This document shows, piece by piece, positions 35,185 to 44,817 of a DNA stretch of 64,000 nucleotides. Below the pieces are notes generated by a model, which was given only the letters and a program-made list of their open reading frames with translations, did no database searches and was not told where the DNA came from. Both the position numbers and the translations under genes were made by a program. How positions within the stretch are numbered: the first letter of the stretch is position 1; every line of letters begins with the position of its first letter. This DNA is from Acidobacteriota bacterium. Its GTDB lineage: Bacteria > Acidobacteriota > Terriglobia > Acidiferrales > UBA7541. The stretch covers positions 1 to 64,000 of the forward strand of contig QHYE01000063.1 in assembly GCA_003224055.1 (NCBI GenBank), given 5' to 3'.

Positions 35185-35877
35185 TTAGCGGACGAACTTC
35201 ATCAAGCAAAAAATGTAAATCCACAACACGGCCATGAAATGCCAGTACCACGCGGTCACGTCGACGACGATGCTGCGCGTCTTCAACGAGCGGTGCAGCA
35301 GCGACGCAATGCCCGCGACAATCAGCGCGAGTACCCCGCCCAGCAAATGCGCGGCATGCGCGCCGGTCAGCAAATACACGAAAGAGCTGCTCGGCGTCGT
35401 GGCCACGTAGAAACCATTGGCGGCAAGCTGTTGCCAGGCCGTCCACTGCCCGAAAAGGAACGCAAAGCCGAGGACAAGAGTCGCCGCCAGCCAGGGCATT
35501 CTGATCTTGCTGGCCAGCGTGTCCCCGGCGACCGGCGAGGAGTTTGCGTGAGCAACCTGACTCTGGAGCTGGCGGCGCGCCAGCTCCATGCTCAAGCTGC
35601 TCACCAGCAACACGAACGTATTGAGCAGGAGCAATCTGGGAAGGGCCACCGGAATCCAGTCGCGGATGAGATTGTTGGTGCGCGGGTCCAGCGTCGGCAA
35701 ACCCTGGCGCACCACGTAAGCGCTGGTGAAGGAAACAAACAGCATGAGGATCGGCGTCAACGCAACGAGCAAGCCGAGCCGCGCGCGGCGTAGGCGCGTG
35801 CCGTAGTCCGGACGGCCATCCTCACCCCGGGAAATTCCGGCGTCGGCGATTGCCGCGGTTGTAGTCATGCTGGCCAT
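35185..35877 (-). CDS. Second cytochrome c oxidase subunit III-like protein
   Basis: A 230-residue protein with five hydrophobic segments: LGLLVALTPILMLFVSFTSA, LLLLNTFVLLVSSLSMELAR, TLVLGFAFLFGQWTAWQQLA, LTGAHAAHLLGGVLALIVAG and FMAVLWIYIFCLMKFVR. The GAHAAHLLGG and TAWYWHFMAVLWIYIF motifs mark the subunit III/CyoC family. Two adjacent subunit III genes occur in some acidobacterial oxidase operons, where one may extend the complex. Start and spacing (6 bp after ctaD) fit one operon. Confidence 0.86.
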   Translation of the reverse strand: MASMTTTAAIADAGISRGEDGRPDYGTRLRRARLGLLVALTPILMLFVSFTSAYVVRQGLPTLDPRTNNLIRDWIPVALPRLLLLNTFVLLVSSLSMELARRQLQSQVAHANSSPVAGDTLASKIRMPWLAATLVLGFAFLFGQWTAWQQLAANGFYVATTPSSSFVYLLTGAHAAHLLGGVLALIVAGIASLLHRSLKTRSIVVDVTAWYWHFMAVLWIYIFCLMKFVR

Positions 35878-35883
35878 ATCTGA

Positions 35884-37629
35884 CTAGTGCGCCGGCTTGA
35901 TTTCCGGGTCGTTCTGCATCACGTAATCGCGCGGCGCGCCCGGCACGCTGTACTCGTAAGGACCGTTGTGGACGACCGGCGTATGCCCGCCGAAATTGTC
36001 GTGCGGCGGCGGAGTCGTGGTAATCCACTCCAGCGTGGTGGCTTCCCAAGGATTATCGCTGGCCTTTGGCCCCTTGAACATGCTCCAGAAAAGATTCACA
36101 AGAAAAATTAGCTGGCCAGCGATGGTGATAAACGCCGCGTAGGTAATGAACTTCTGCAGCGGAATCAGGTCGTGAAGATACGCGACTTCAGTCATCTGCG
36201 AATAACGCCGCGGCATCCCCGCCATGCCCAGATAATGCATGGGCATGAAAATCGCGTACGTGCCGATGAGGCTGAACCAGAAGTGCCAGCGCGCCATCGA
36301 CTCATTCATCATCCGGCCGAACATCTTCGGGAACCAATAATACGTCGCCGCAAAAATGCCGAAGATGGAGGCAACGCCCATGATCAGGTGAAAGTGGCCC
36401 GGCACGAAATACGTGTCATGCAAAGGAATGTCGAGGACGGGCTGAGCGAGGAACGGGCCGCTGATGCCACCGGAGACAAAGAGAGAAACAAACCCGATCG
36501 CGAACAGCATAGGCGAGGAAAACCGAATCTTTCCACGCATGAGCGTGCCAAGCCAGTTAAAGGTTTTGATGGCCGAAGGCACACCGATGGCCATGGTCAT
36601 GACGGAGAAAGCGAAAGCGGTGTAAGGGCTCATGCCGCTCATGAACATGTGATGGCCCCAGACCATAAAGCCGAGAAAACCGATGGCCAGGATGGCGTAC
36701 ACCATCGCCTTATAACCAAAGATCGGCTTGCGCGAGAAAACGGAAAGCAACTGCGAGCACATGCCCATCGCCGGCAAAATCGCGATGTACACCTCAGGAT
36801 GCCCGAAAAACCAGAAGAGGTGCTGCCACAAAAGCGGTGAGCCGCCCTTGTGTCCGGTGAGCTGGCCATTGATGGTGCCGAGCGGAACAAAAAAGCTCGT
36901 GCCCAGATTGCGATCCATCAACAACAGAATGCCCGCCGAGAGCAGCACGCCGAACGCGAGCAGCCCAAGAATGGCGGTGACGAACCAGGCCCACACCGTC
37001 AGCGGCATGCGCATCATGGTCATGCCCTTGGCGCGCATGTCGAGCGTGGTGGTGATGAAGTTCAGCGCGCCCATCAACGCGCCGATGCAGAAAATCGCGA
37101 TGCTGATAATCCACAAATCCGCGCCCAAACCTTCACCGGGGCCGGCGGATTGCAGAGCGCTCAGCGGCGCGTAACCGGTCCAGCCATGCAGAGGTGCTCC
37201 TCCGGCGACGAAGAATGCCGCGATCATCACGATGAAGCCGAGCAAAGTCGTCCAGAACGAAAGCATGTTCAAAACGGGAAAGGCCATGTCTGGCGCGCCG
37301 ATCTGAATGGGCAGGAAGTAATTGCCAAAACCGCCCTGCGGCGCCGTGGTAAGCACGAAGAAAACCATAATCGTGCCGTGCATGGTGACCAGCGTGAGAT
37401 ACGTCTCCGGCTTGATCTCGCCGAGAATCGGCAACGCCGCGCCCGGCCAGATCAAGTGAATCCGCATCAGCAGCGACAGGAACATGCCCACGAACACCGC
37501 CGCGAGCGCCAGAAAGTAATACTGAAGGCCGATGACTTTGTGGTCGAGGCTGAAGACCCACTTTCGAATGAAACCCTGAGGAGCTTCGTGCGCGTGAGAT
37601 GCCTGGGCAGCAAAATCGTGAGTAGCCAT
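35884..37629 (-). CDS. ctaD: Cytochrome c oxidase subunit I
   Basis: A 581-residue, 12-helix protein, the catalytic subunit of an A-type haem-copper oxidase. The CuB and crosslink residues are in GHPEVYIAILP; the two further CuB His in WGHHMFMSGM; the haem ligands in HDTYFVPGHFHLIMG. It reduces oxygen to water at the haem a3-CuB site and pumps protons. Length and motifs are normal. It is separated from ctaC by one base and from the short subunit III gene by 6 bp. Confidence 0.96.
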   Translation of the reverse strand: MATHDFAAQASHAHEAPQGFIRKWVFSLDHKVIGLQYYFLALAAVFVGMFLSLLMRIHLIWPGAALPILGEIKPETYLTLVTMHGTIMVFFVLTTAPQGGFGNYFLPIQIGAPDMAFPVLNMLSFWTTLLGFIVMIAAFFVAGGAPLHGWTGYAPLSALQSAGPGEGLGADLWIISIAIFCIGALMGALNFITTTLDMRAKGMTMMRMPLTVWAWFVTAILGLLAFGVLLSAGILLLMDRNLGTSFFVPLGTINGQLTGHKGGSPLLWQHLFWFFGHPEVYIAILPAMGMCSQLLSVFSRKPIFGYKAMVYAILAIGFLGFMVWGHHMFMSGMSPYTAFAFSVMTMAIGVPSAIKTFNWLGTLMRGKIRFSSPMLFAIGFVSLFVSGGISGPFLAQPVLDIPLHDTYFVPGHFHLIMGVASIFGIFAATYYWFPKMFGRMMNESMARWHFWFSLIGTYAIFMPMHYLGMAGMPRRYSQMTEVAYLHDLIPLQKFITYAAFITIAGQLIFLVNLFWSMFKGPKASDNPWEATTLEWITTTPPPHDNFGGHTPVVHNGPYEYSVPGAPRDYVMQNDPEIKPAH

Positions 37630-37630
37630 G

Positions 37631-38437
37631 TTATTGCTTCTCCGCCTCCCTTGCCGCCAGCCATTTGTCGAACTCTTCCTGACTGACCACCTTCAGCATT
37701 CCGTGCATCTTGTAATGGCCCAGGCCGCAAAGCTCCGCGCAGGCGATCTCGTAATCCCCGGTTTGAATCGGCGTGAAATGCATGTGGATGGCAAGTCCGG
37801 GGACGGCGTCCTGCTTGAAGCGCATGCTGGGAACATAGAAACTGTGAATCACATCGTGCGCGCGCAAGATGACCTCGACCTCGCGATTCACCGGCACGAC
37901 CATAACGCCGGTCACCACGTCATCTTTCGAAGCCGGATCATTGGCATCCAGGCCCAGCGCGGCTTCGCCGCCGGCCGAAGCATCTTCCAGCTCCGGCTTC
38001 GTGAGTCCGAACTTTCCGTCCGGGCCGGGATACCGGAAATACCACGCGAACTGCATGCCCGTCACTTCCACGTGGACGGCGTTCTCACCGGCGGGCCGGA
38101 AACGCTCCGAAGCCCAGATCGAGCTGCTCGCCAGATTCATTCCCACAAAGAGAACCGTGGTGAGTACCGTCCAGACAATTTCCAGGGTCACGTTGCCGTG
38201 GGAATATGTAGCCTTTTTGGATGAACCGCCGTCGCGATACTTCCAGACGAGGTAACCGAGCGAAACCTGCGCGGCGACAAAAACAAAACCCATCAAAATA
38301 TAGGTCACGGTGAAATGATGATCGATGCTGGCGGCCGCGGCAGAAGCCCCTGCTGGCAACCACCACGTCTTCGCCATGAAAAAATAAGTGCTGACGAAGG
38401 TGATCAGCCAGATCACGATCAGTAGAACGAGGCCCAT
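37631..38437 (-). CDS. ctaC: Cytochrome c oxidase subunit II
   Basis: A 268-residue protein from ATG 38437 with GGAGGT upstream. Two membrane helices (GLVLLIVIWLITFVSTYFFM; VTYILMGFVFVAAQVSLGYL) precede the cupredoxin domain. The CuA site is HSFYVPSMRFKQDAVPG plus CAELCGLGHYKMHG (C-x3-C-x3-H-x2-M). It accepts electrons from a c-type cytochrome or cupredoxin at the outer face of the membrane. First gene of the oxidase operon, divergent from the bc-complex operon. There is no fused cytochrome c domain. Confidence 0.94.
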   Translation of the reverse strand: MGLVLLIVIWLITFVSTYFFMAKTWWLPAGASAAAASIDHHFTVTYILMGFVFVAAQVSLGYLVWKYRDGGSSKKATYSHGNVTLEIVWTVLTTVLFVGMNLASSSIWASERFRPAGENAVHVEVTGMQFAWYFRYPGPDGKFGLTKPELEDASAGGEAALGLDANDPASKDDVVTGVMVVPVNREVEVILRAHDVIHSFYVPSMRFKQDAVPGLAIHMHFTPIQTGDYEIACAELCGLGHYKMHGMLKVVSQEEFDKWLAAREAEKQ

Positions 38438-38532
38438 TGCGCGAGACCTCCAGAGTGAATTTCCCAGCCTTCCCCACGAAGGCAACACCCCAACTTTCCA
38501 AAAATAAAAAGTGGGGGATGCAAATCGGGGCG

Positions 38533-38560
38533 AGTCTATCACAGGTTTTTCCGGGCGCAA
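38533..38560 (-). promoter_or_regulatory. Possible promoter of the oxidase operon
   Basis: On the minus strand TTGCGC (38560-38555), a 16-base spacer and TAGACT (38538-38533) preceded by TGTGA. The match is moderate. It lies about 95 bases upstream of ctaC in the divergent intergenic region 38438-38967. Confidence 0.35.
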
Positions 38561-38642
38561 GCGGCTTCTTGCACTTCTTTTTCCCCGTTTTCAATCCCGC
38601 GATGAATCTGTCAATTTTTATTCACTTCATCGCAAACACGCA

Positions 38643-38671
38643 TTGACGAAAAAATTTGTTTTGAGTAATAT
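38643..38671 (+). promoter_or_regulatory. Promoter of the bc-complex operon
   Basis: TTGACG, a 17-base AT-rich spacer and TAATAT, close to the housekeeping consensus. Transcription from here would give a leader of about 290 bases before the Rieske gene. Confidence 0.65.
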
Positions 38672-38967
38672 CCGTTTTGTTTCCGGGGGGTCCAGCGAAT
38701 GTTGAGGACCTCGCAATGCTTTCGAACGAAACTACTCCAACCCGACGGGCCCCTGACGCTCGCTGCGGATGCGCTCCTTCCCTGCTCTCTCCACTCCTAC
38801 GCCCTAGGATTGTTGCGTGACCGCAGAGCGTCCAGAGATTCCTCCTCCGCACTTTTCGGATTTCATTTTTGTGACGGCTTCTGTGGTGGTGCGCCTCCAC
38901 CGCTGGAGTGAGAGCTTGTCCGCGACGCATGCATAGCTTGATCAGCACCTGGTTCAGGAGGTAGCGA
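38672..38967 (+). other. Long leader upstream of the Rieske gene
   Basis: A possible 70-codon frame (38699-38911) shows no domain, an unnatural composition (many Leu, Ser, Pro) and no ribosome site, so I do not call it a gene. GGTGGTGCGCCTCCACC near 38884-38900 can form a small hairpin. AGGAGGT directly precedes the Rieske start. Confidence 0.4.
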
Positions 38968-39609
38968 ATGGCAGGGCCGGAAACCGAAGCGGGTAAACCT
39001 AAGCCGGAAGCACCGAAGACGACCGCGGCCGGCGGCGGAGACGCAACGAGGTACGTAGGCACGCCTGCCGTGGGGACGTCCAAAGCCGCAGCCTCAGCAG
39101 GATTAGCTACCGTCGGTCCCGAGCCGAGTCAGGTCAATGAGCGGCGCCGGCGTCTGGTGTGGGTTGCCGTCACCGGATTTCTGGGCGCTTGGTTCATTGC
39201 GTTTCTGCGTTTCTTTCTTCCCCGCACGCTCTTTGAACCACCGACGATTTTCAAAATCGGTTATCCGTCGGACTATTCCCTGGGTGTGGATACGAAGTGG
39301 CAGCAGAGATACCGCATCTGGGTGGATCGCACGCCCGATCGCGTGTTCGTGATTTATGCCCGCTGCACCCATTTGGGCTGCACGCCCGATTGGAAGGCCG
39401 GCGAAAACAAATTCAAGTGTCCGTGCCACGGAAGCGGGTACGACAGCGAAGGAGTCAATTTCGAAGGGCCCGCGCCGCGGCCGATGGACCGCGCGCACGT
39501 GGAATTCGCCCCCGACGGACAGATTATCGTGGACACCTCACGGCTCTATCAGTGGCCCAAGGGACAAACGAGCCACTTCAACGATCCGGGATCGTTCTTG
39601 CCGGTGTAG
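38968..39609 (+). CDS. Rieske iron-sulfur protein of a bc-type complex
   Basis: A 213-residue protein with one membrane helix (residues about 62-84, RLVWVAVTGFLGAWFIAFLR) and a Rieske domain. The [2Fe-2S] ligands are in CTHLGC (133-138) and CPCHGSGYD (151-159), giving two Cys and two His. It carries electrons from quinol to the cytochrome c part. The first 55 residues are an unusual Pro/Ala-rich tail. First gene of a run of seven in one direction: Rieske, two cytochrome b parts, octahaem cytochrome, lipoprotein, small protein, HEAT protein. Confidence 0.93.
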   Translation: MAGPETEAGKPKPEAPKTTAAGGGDATRYVGTPAVGTSKAAASAGLATVGPEPSQVNERRRRLVWVAVTGFLGAWFIAFLRFFLPRTLFEPPTIFKIGYPSDYSLGVDTKWQQRYRIWVDRTPDRVFVIYARCTHLGCTPDWKAGENKFKCPCHGSGYDSEGVNFEGPAPRPMDRAHVEFAPDGQIIVDTSRLYQWPKGQTSHFNDPGSFLPV

Positions 39610-39677
39610 CCGTGCGAGTTGAGGCGAAAGATTTGCAGGAAAAAATTTCGAGCTCGTGAACTTGGGGAGATCAGGCG

Positions 39678-40601
39678 ATGCCCGATGAGAAAGATCCAAA
39701 CGGCAAGAATGGCAAATCTGTCGGTTTGGTGGACCGGATTAAGACCGGCGTCAAGGAAGATCTCGAGTCTCTGAAGACCGACTTCCCGGCAAAAGCCAAG
39801 GAGCAAGTGGAACTGCTCAAGAAGCCCAGCAAGACGCAGGTCTTCCTCTCGATTTTCCGCCACAAGCATGACGACACGCCGCGCAATCGCGCCCTCGGCG
39901 TCCTCTCGAACGTCTTCCTGCATCTTCATCCTGCCAAGATCAATCGCGACTCGGTGCGTTACAGCTATACCTGGGGAATGGGCGGCATCACCTTCTATTT
40001 ATTTATCGTCCTCACGCTGACCGGCGTGCTGCTGATGTTCTACTACCATCCCAGCAAAGTGCAGGCCTTCCGTGATGTCCTGTACCTCGAGCATGACGTG
40101 CCCTTCGGCAAATTGTTGCGCAACATGCATCGATGGGCGGCCCACTTGATGGTCATCGCCGTCGAGTTGCACATGTTCCGCGTCTTCCTGACCGGCTCGT
40201 ACAAAAAGCCGCGCGAGTTCAATTGGAACGTCGGCGTAATCCTCCTGGTGCTGACACTGCTGCTCTCCTTCACCGGCTATCTGCTGCCCGACGATCAACT
40301 CGGCTTCTGGGCCGTGACCGTTGGCACCAACATGGCGCGAGCCACTCCGGGTCTTGGCAACGAAGGCCCGTTCGCTCCGAAGTTCATCACACCCTACAAC
40401 GATGTGCGCTTCGGCCTGCTCGGCGGCTCCATCGTGGACGCCAACGCCCTCCTGCGCTCCTACATCTGGCATTGCATCGGCATTCCCATCATCGCTTCGA
40501 TTTTCATGATCCTGCACTTCTGGCGCGTTCGTAAGGATGGCGGCATCTCCGGCCCGGCGGCCGTGGTGCTCGACTCCGAAATAAAGGAGGCGAAGAAGTA
40601 G
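39678..40601 (+). CDS. Cytochrome b, N-terminal (haem-binding) part
   Basis: A 307-residue protein with a charged N-terminal extension of about 90 residues and four membrane helices. Haem ligands are pairs of His in NMHRWAAHLMVIAVELHMFR and YIWHCIGIPIIASIFMILHF, as in cytochrome b6 and the first half of cytochrome b. GYLLPDDQLGFWAVTVGTNM lies near the quinol site. The two haems move electrons across the membrane. The split form, with the second half in the next gene, resembles b6f-type complexes. Confidence 0.92.
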   Translation: MPDEKDPNGKNGKSVGLVDRIKTGVKEDLESLKTDFPAKAKEQVELLKKPSKTQVFLSIFRHKHDDTPRNRALGVLSNVFLHLHPAKINRDSVRYSYTWGMGGITFYLFIVLTLTGVLLMFYYHPSKVQAFRDVLYLEHDVPFGKLLRNMHRWAAHLMVIAVELHMFRVFLTGSYKKPREFNWNVGVILLVLTLLLSFTGYLLPDDQLGFWAVTVGTNMARATPGLGNEGPFAPKFITPYNDVRFGLLGGSIVDANALLRSYIWHCIGIPIIASIFMILHFWRVRKDGGISGPAAVVLDSEIKEAKK

Positions 40602-40603
40602 CC

Positions 40604-41533
40604 ATGGATTGGAAGCAACTTTGGGAAATCCTCTCCGCCGCGGACAACGTTCCGATCGTCGCCATGATCCCGCTGCTGGCTTTCTACATGTACCTGGCCT
40701 GGAAGCAAGCGCACGCCAATGACGTCTTGATCGAACAACTCGCCGGCGATGCGGCGCTCGCCAAGACGCATCACCGCAAAGCGTGGCCCTTCCAACCGGG
40801 ATGGGCGAAGGAAGTCCACGTCTGGCCATTCCTGCTGCGCATTGAATTCCTGGCGGCGATTATCGTCACCATCATTCTGATGGTGTGGTCCATCACGCTG
40901 AACGCGCCGCTCGAAGAACCTGCAAACCCGAACTTGACCATGAACCCGGCGAAAGCGCCGTGGTATTTCCTCGGCTTGCAGGAAATGCTGGTGTACTTCG
41001 ACCCGTGGATCGCCGGCGTGGTCATGCCCACCCTGATCATCATCGGACTGATGGTCATTCCTTATATAGACACCAATCCGCTCGGCTCCGGCTATTACAC
41101 GTGGAAGCAACGCAAGTTCGCCATCGGCACGTTCCTCTTCGGCTTCATTATTTTGTGGGTCTCGATGATTTTCATCGGCACCTTCATTCGCGGACCCGGC
41201 TGGCAGTGGTTCTGGCCTGGGCAAACGTGGGATCACAACCGGCTGATTTACGAAGTGAACCGCGACTTGCCGGACCTCTTCGGAATCACTTCGAATTGGG
41301 GCAAAGGCATTTTCGGCGCCGTCGTCGTCGGTGGCTTTTTTGCCGTCGGCGGCCTGGCGGTCCACGCTTTCTTCCGCCGTCACAACCCCAAAGACTACAA
41401 GCGCATGAGCCTGCTGCAGTATTCGATCCTGATGACCTTCCTCCTCACCATGCTCGGATTGCCCATCAAGATGCTGCTGCGGCTGCTGTTCCATATCAAG
41501 TACGTGTGGATTACACCTTGGTTCAACGTCTAG
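40604..41533 (+). CDS. Cytochrome b, C-terminal part (subunit IV-like)
   Basis: A 309-residue membrane protein starting two bases after the preceding gene. It has NPAKAPWYFLGLQEMLVYFD, the counterpart of the PEWY quinol-site loop (here APWY), and GVVMPTLIIIGLMVIPYIDT. Further helices (FAIGTFLFGFIILWVSMIFI; LQYSILMTFLLTMLGLPIKM) extend beyond a simple subunit IV. It completes the quinol-oxidising site with the Rieske protein. The APWY variant suggests an unusual redox tuning of the site. Confidence 0.88.
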   Translation: MDWKQLWEILSAADNVPIVAMIPLLAFYMYLAWKQAHANDVLIEQLAGDAALAKTHHRKAWPFQPGWAKEVHVWPFLLRIEFLAAIIVTIILMVWSITLNAPLEEPANPNLTMNPAKAPWYFLGLQEMLVYFDPWIAGVVMPTLIIIGLMVIPYIDTNPLGSGYYTWKQRKFAIGTFLFGFIILWVSMIFIGTFIRGPGWQWFWPGQTWDHNRLIYEVNRDLPDLFGITSNWGKGIFGAVVVGGFFAVGGLAVHAFFRRHNPKDYKRMSLLQYSILMTFLLTMLGLPIKMLLRLLFHIKYVWITPWFNV

Positions 41534-41556
41534 GGTTTAGCGTTTAGGAGAAACTG

Positions 41557-44500
41557 GTGCCCGAGAAGCCCATCCCCGAAAACGATCCGGTAGTCAGCAA
41601 GTCCTTCGCTCCCCATTACGTTATCTCCATGGTCCTTTTAATGGCCACGCTCTTCTGGGCGTTGTGGGACGAGGACTTCGGCCAGCGCCCGTGGAAAAGC
41701 CTCCAACACGAGTGGAAGAGCCGCTACTCCACCTTCCTCAAGAATGCCCGCACGCAGTCCGGCGATTCCCAGAAGGAAGTGGAGACCAGCCCGGGCTATC
41801 AGGCTCTCAAGCAAGCCTATGAAAGCGCCAGCCAGAAGGCCGCGCCGCGCATCAAGGAAATCAACGAAAAGCTGCGCGACTTGAGCGCCAAAATCCTGGC
41901 CGTCCAAAATGTTTTCACCGATCGCCGCGCCTACGTCAACGCCATGACCTATAGCATCGAGACCGAGACTAGCAAGTCCTCGAAAACCAGCAAACAGAAG
42001 GACCTCGACGACTACAAGAAGAAAGTCACCAGCGTCGAATATCCCGATGGCAGCAAGAAGCCCTATAACTTCACTCAGCTCGAAGAAGCCTATAACGACC
42101 TGAAGAACGAGCGCACTACGCTGAGCGCGGAGCTTGCGGATCTCATCAAACCGGTCAACGAGCAGAAAAATCTGCTGGATGCTTACGTCTCCGACCACAT
42201 GGTGACTCTGACGCCTGCGCAGATGGCCGGTCTGCAGGACAAGACCGAAGCCTGGGTGCCGAAGATTCTCCAGATCAACGTGCCGGATGCCAACATCGTG
42301 GACCGCTGCGAATCCTGCCACGTTGGAATCCGCGAACCGGTCAAGCTCACGGCCACGGCGATGTCCTTGAAGGGCAAAAAACCGGACGAGTACGCACACG
42401 CCTTCACGAGCCATCCGGAGCCCGAGCTTCTTAAAATTCACGATCCCGAAAAGTTCGGCTGCTCACCCTGCCACCAGGGCAACGGTCGCGCCACCACCAG
42501 CGTGGAAAAAGCCCACGGCACTTACGAACATTGGCTCTGGCCGCTCTTCCAACGGGGAAACATGGAAGCCGGCTGCCAGACCTGTCACGCCGCGGACATG
42601 GTTCTCGTTAGCAACGACGTCGGCTGGACTCTCACTGAGGGCAAAGACCTCTTCCGCCAGCGCGGCTGCGTCGGCTGCCATCGCTACGAAGGCTACGACA
42701 AGGAGCCGGAAGACCTGCTCTCCGTCGCCCAGCAGATTAAGCAACTCGACCAGGAAAAAAGGGATAACGTCAAGCAAGCCGGCGACCTGATGAAGCAGGC
42801 CGACAAGGCCGAGAGCAACGAAGAAGCCAATCACTTGAACGATCGCGCCGTCGCGCTCAAAGTCACCAACAGCAAACTCGACCTTCGCATCGTGCAGCTC
42901 GACCGCTCCACCAAGAGCCTCCTCGAGGACATGAAAAAAGTTGGCCCGAATCTCAAGGACATTCGCCTCAAGCTGAACAAAACCTGGATTCCCGTGTGGC
43001 TGCGGAAGCCTAGCGACTTTCGGCCCACCACCAAGATGCCGAATTTCCGCCTCAACGATGACCAGATCAAAGCTATCTCCGCCTACATCTGGCAGTCGGC
43101 GCTCACGGATTCCCTGCCCAAGCACAAGCCCGGAAACGCCGCGCACGGCAAAGAACTATTCGAAACGCGCGGCTGCCTCGCCTGCCATTCCATCGGCGAA
43201 GGCGACCAGATGCAGGGTGGAACGTTCGCCGCAAACCTCACGCGCGTCGGCGAAAAGGGCAATTACGACTACCTCGTGCGCTGGGTCCATAACCCGCGCG
43301 AGCGCACCCGCCCTTACTGCCCCTTCGAGAAAAAGGACATCGGTCCCGAAGACTATAAGAAGAAGGGCCTGCCCTACGTTTTTGATTTGGACCACAGCCG
43401 CTGTCCCAACGACGGCCACGAGCTTCAAGTCCAGAACATGACGGTCATGCCGCGGCTGCGGCTTTCTCCGCAGGACGCCGAGGACGTCGCCAGCTACTTA
43501 ATTACGCTGCAGCATCCGGGCGCCGCGCCGAATCCGGAAGCGCCGTTCATGGACGATCCCAAACTAAAAGAAGAAGGCAAGAAGTGGATCAAGCATTACG
43601 GCTGCGCGGGCTGCCATGAAATCTCCGGCCTCGAAGAAGAAGGCCGCATCGGCACGGAGTTGACGGCCGAAGGCAGCAAGCCAGTGGAGCGCCTCGATTT
43701 CGCCTTGCTCACGGACGTCGCCGCCCGAGGCGGCAGCGAACCCATCACGGATCCGGAAGACCTCGCCCGCTTGCCCGAAGGCCCAGCCAAAGCCCCCTGG
43801 TACGACCACAAAGGGTTTTTCGAGCACAAACTGGCCGAACCCAACATCTGGGACAAGGGCAAGATCAAGCCGCCGCTCGAACAGCTCCGCATGCCCAACC
43901 TGCACCTCAACAAGGAACAGGTTCGCGCCCTCACCACCTTCCTCTTGGGCAGCCAGGAAAATCCTCTCCCGGCTAACTATCAATACCGCCCTCTCGATTA
44001 TCGCCGCGACATTCAGGAAGGCTGGTGGATCGTCAAGAAGTACAACTGCATGGGCTGCCACCAGCTCATTCCCGGCCAGAAGACCTCGCTCATGTCCATG
44101 GCCCGCTATCAGGGCGCCGACGGCCAGGAGCAACTGCCTCCCAAGCTCCTCACCGAGGGCGCGCGCGTCAATCCTGAGTGGCTCTTGCGATTCCTGAAGA
44201 ATCCGTCCCTCACCGACAAGGACGACAATCGCAACGGCGTGCGCTCCTATTTGCAAGTGCGCATGCCCACCTTCTCCTTCTCCGAAAACGAGCTGGGCAA
44301 GCTGGTGCGCTTCTTCCAGGCGCTTTCGCGTCAGCCCTTCCCGTACATTCCCGATGAAGTCCCGGTGCTCACCGCCAAAGAAACCGAGATGGCGCGCAGC
44401 CTCTTCAGCAGCACGGCCGCGCCCTGCCTCAAGTGCCACGCCACCGGTGATCCCGCTCACGATCGCATTGCCACCGCTCCCAATTTCCTGCAGGCTCGTG

Positions 44501-44763
44501 GCCGCTTGAAACCCGATTGGATGGAGCGCTGGGTGATTGACCCGCAAGCCATCAGTCCCGGCACGTCCATGCCTTCCGGCTTGTTCAAGCGGCAAGACAA
44601 CCATTGGGTCTTTTCCGGCCCTACTCCCTCCTCGTTCCGGGGGTATGATAAGGACCACACCAAGCTGCTGGTCGATTACATTCTGCAGCTCACGCCGGAA
44701 GAGCAGCGGCGCGTGGGCGCGGCGATGGGGCGCTCGCAGGGAGCGGGCGGCGGTTCCAGATAA
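41557..44763 (+). CDS. Membrane-anchored octahaem cytochrome c of the bc complex
   Basis: A 1068-residue protein starting at a GTG (TAGGAG upstream). One N-terminal membrane helix (YVISMVLLMATLFWALWDED) is followed by a long helical, probably coiled-coil stretch (residues 60-220). Eight CxxCH sites appear: CESCH (about 251), CSPCH (302), CQTCH (339), CVGCH (370), CLACH (539), CAGCH (683), CMGCH (831) and CLKCH (957). Several C-terminal units have Met-containing ends (TKMPNFRLNDDQIKAISAYI) typical of mono-haem cytochrome c folds, so it looks like chained domains. It likely replaces cytochrome c1 and wires quinol oxidation to the oxidase. It faces the periplasm. Confidence 0.9.
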   Translation: MPEKPIPENDPVVSKSFAPHYVISMVLLMATLFWALWDEDFGQRPWKSLQHEWKSRYSTFLKNARTQSGDSQKEVETSPGYQALKQAYESASQKAAPRIKEINEKLRDLSAKILAVQNVFTDRRAYVNAMTYSIETETSKSSKTSKQKDLDDYKKKVTSVEYPDGSKKPYNFTQLEEAYNDLKNERTTLSAELADLIKPVNEQKNLLDAYVSDHMVTLTPAQMAGLQDKTEAWVPKILQINVPDANIVDRCESCHVGIREPVKLTATAMSLKGKKPDEYAHAFTSHPEPELLKIHDPEKFGCSPCHQGNGRATTSVEKAHGTYEHWLWPLFQRGNMEAGCQTCHAADMVLVSNDVGWTLTEGKDLFRQRGCVGCHRYEGYDKEPEDLLSVAQQIKQLDQEKRDNVKQAGDLMKQADKAESNEEANHLNDRAVALKVTNSKLDLRIVQLDRSTKSLLEDMKKVGPNLKDIRLKLNKTWIPVWLRKPSDFRPTTKMPNFRLNDDQIKAISAYIWQSALTDSLPKHKPGNAAHGKELFETRGCLACHSIGEGDQMQGGTFAANLTRVGEKGNYDYLVRWVHNPRERTRPYCPFEKKDIGPEDYKKKGLPYVFDLDHSRCPNDGHELQVQNMTVMPRLRLSPQDAEDVASYLITLQHPGAAPNPEAPFMDDPKLKEEGKKWIKHYGCAGCHEISGLEEEGRIGTELTAEGSKPVERLDFALLTDVAARGGSEPITDPEDLARLPEGPAKAPWYDHKGFFEHKLAEPNIWDKGKIKPPLEQLRMPNLHLNKEQVRALTTFLLGSQENPLPANYQYRPLDYRRDIQEGWWIVKKYNCMGCHQLIPGQKTSLMSMARYQGADGQEQLPPKLLTEGARVNPEWLLRFLKNPSLTDKDDNRNGVRSYLQVRMPTFSFSENELGKLVRFFQALSRQPFPYIPDEVPVLTAKETEMARSLFSSTAAPCLKCHATGDPAHDRIATAPNFLQARGRLKPDWMERWVIDPQAISPGTSMPSGLFKRQDNHWVFSGPTPSSFRGYDKDHTKLLVDYILQLTPEEQRRVGAAMGRSQGAGGGSR

Positions 44764-44817
44764 ACTTTTGTCTTTGAGACTTTGCGATTTCAAACTGAGG
44801 AGAGGTCGAACGATATC

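Noticed and set aside
38699-38911. Possible 70-residue protein between the respiratory operons
   Set aside because: No ribosome site, no domain, odd composition; better explained as the untranslated leader of the Rieske gene.
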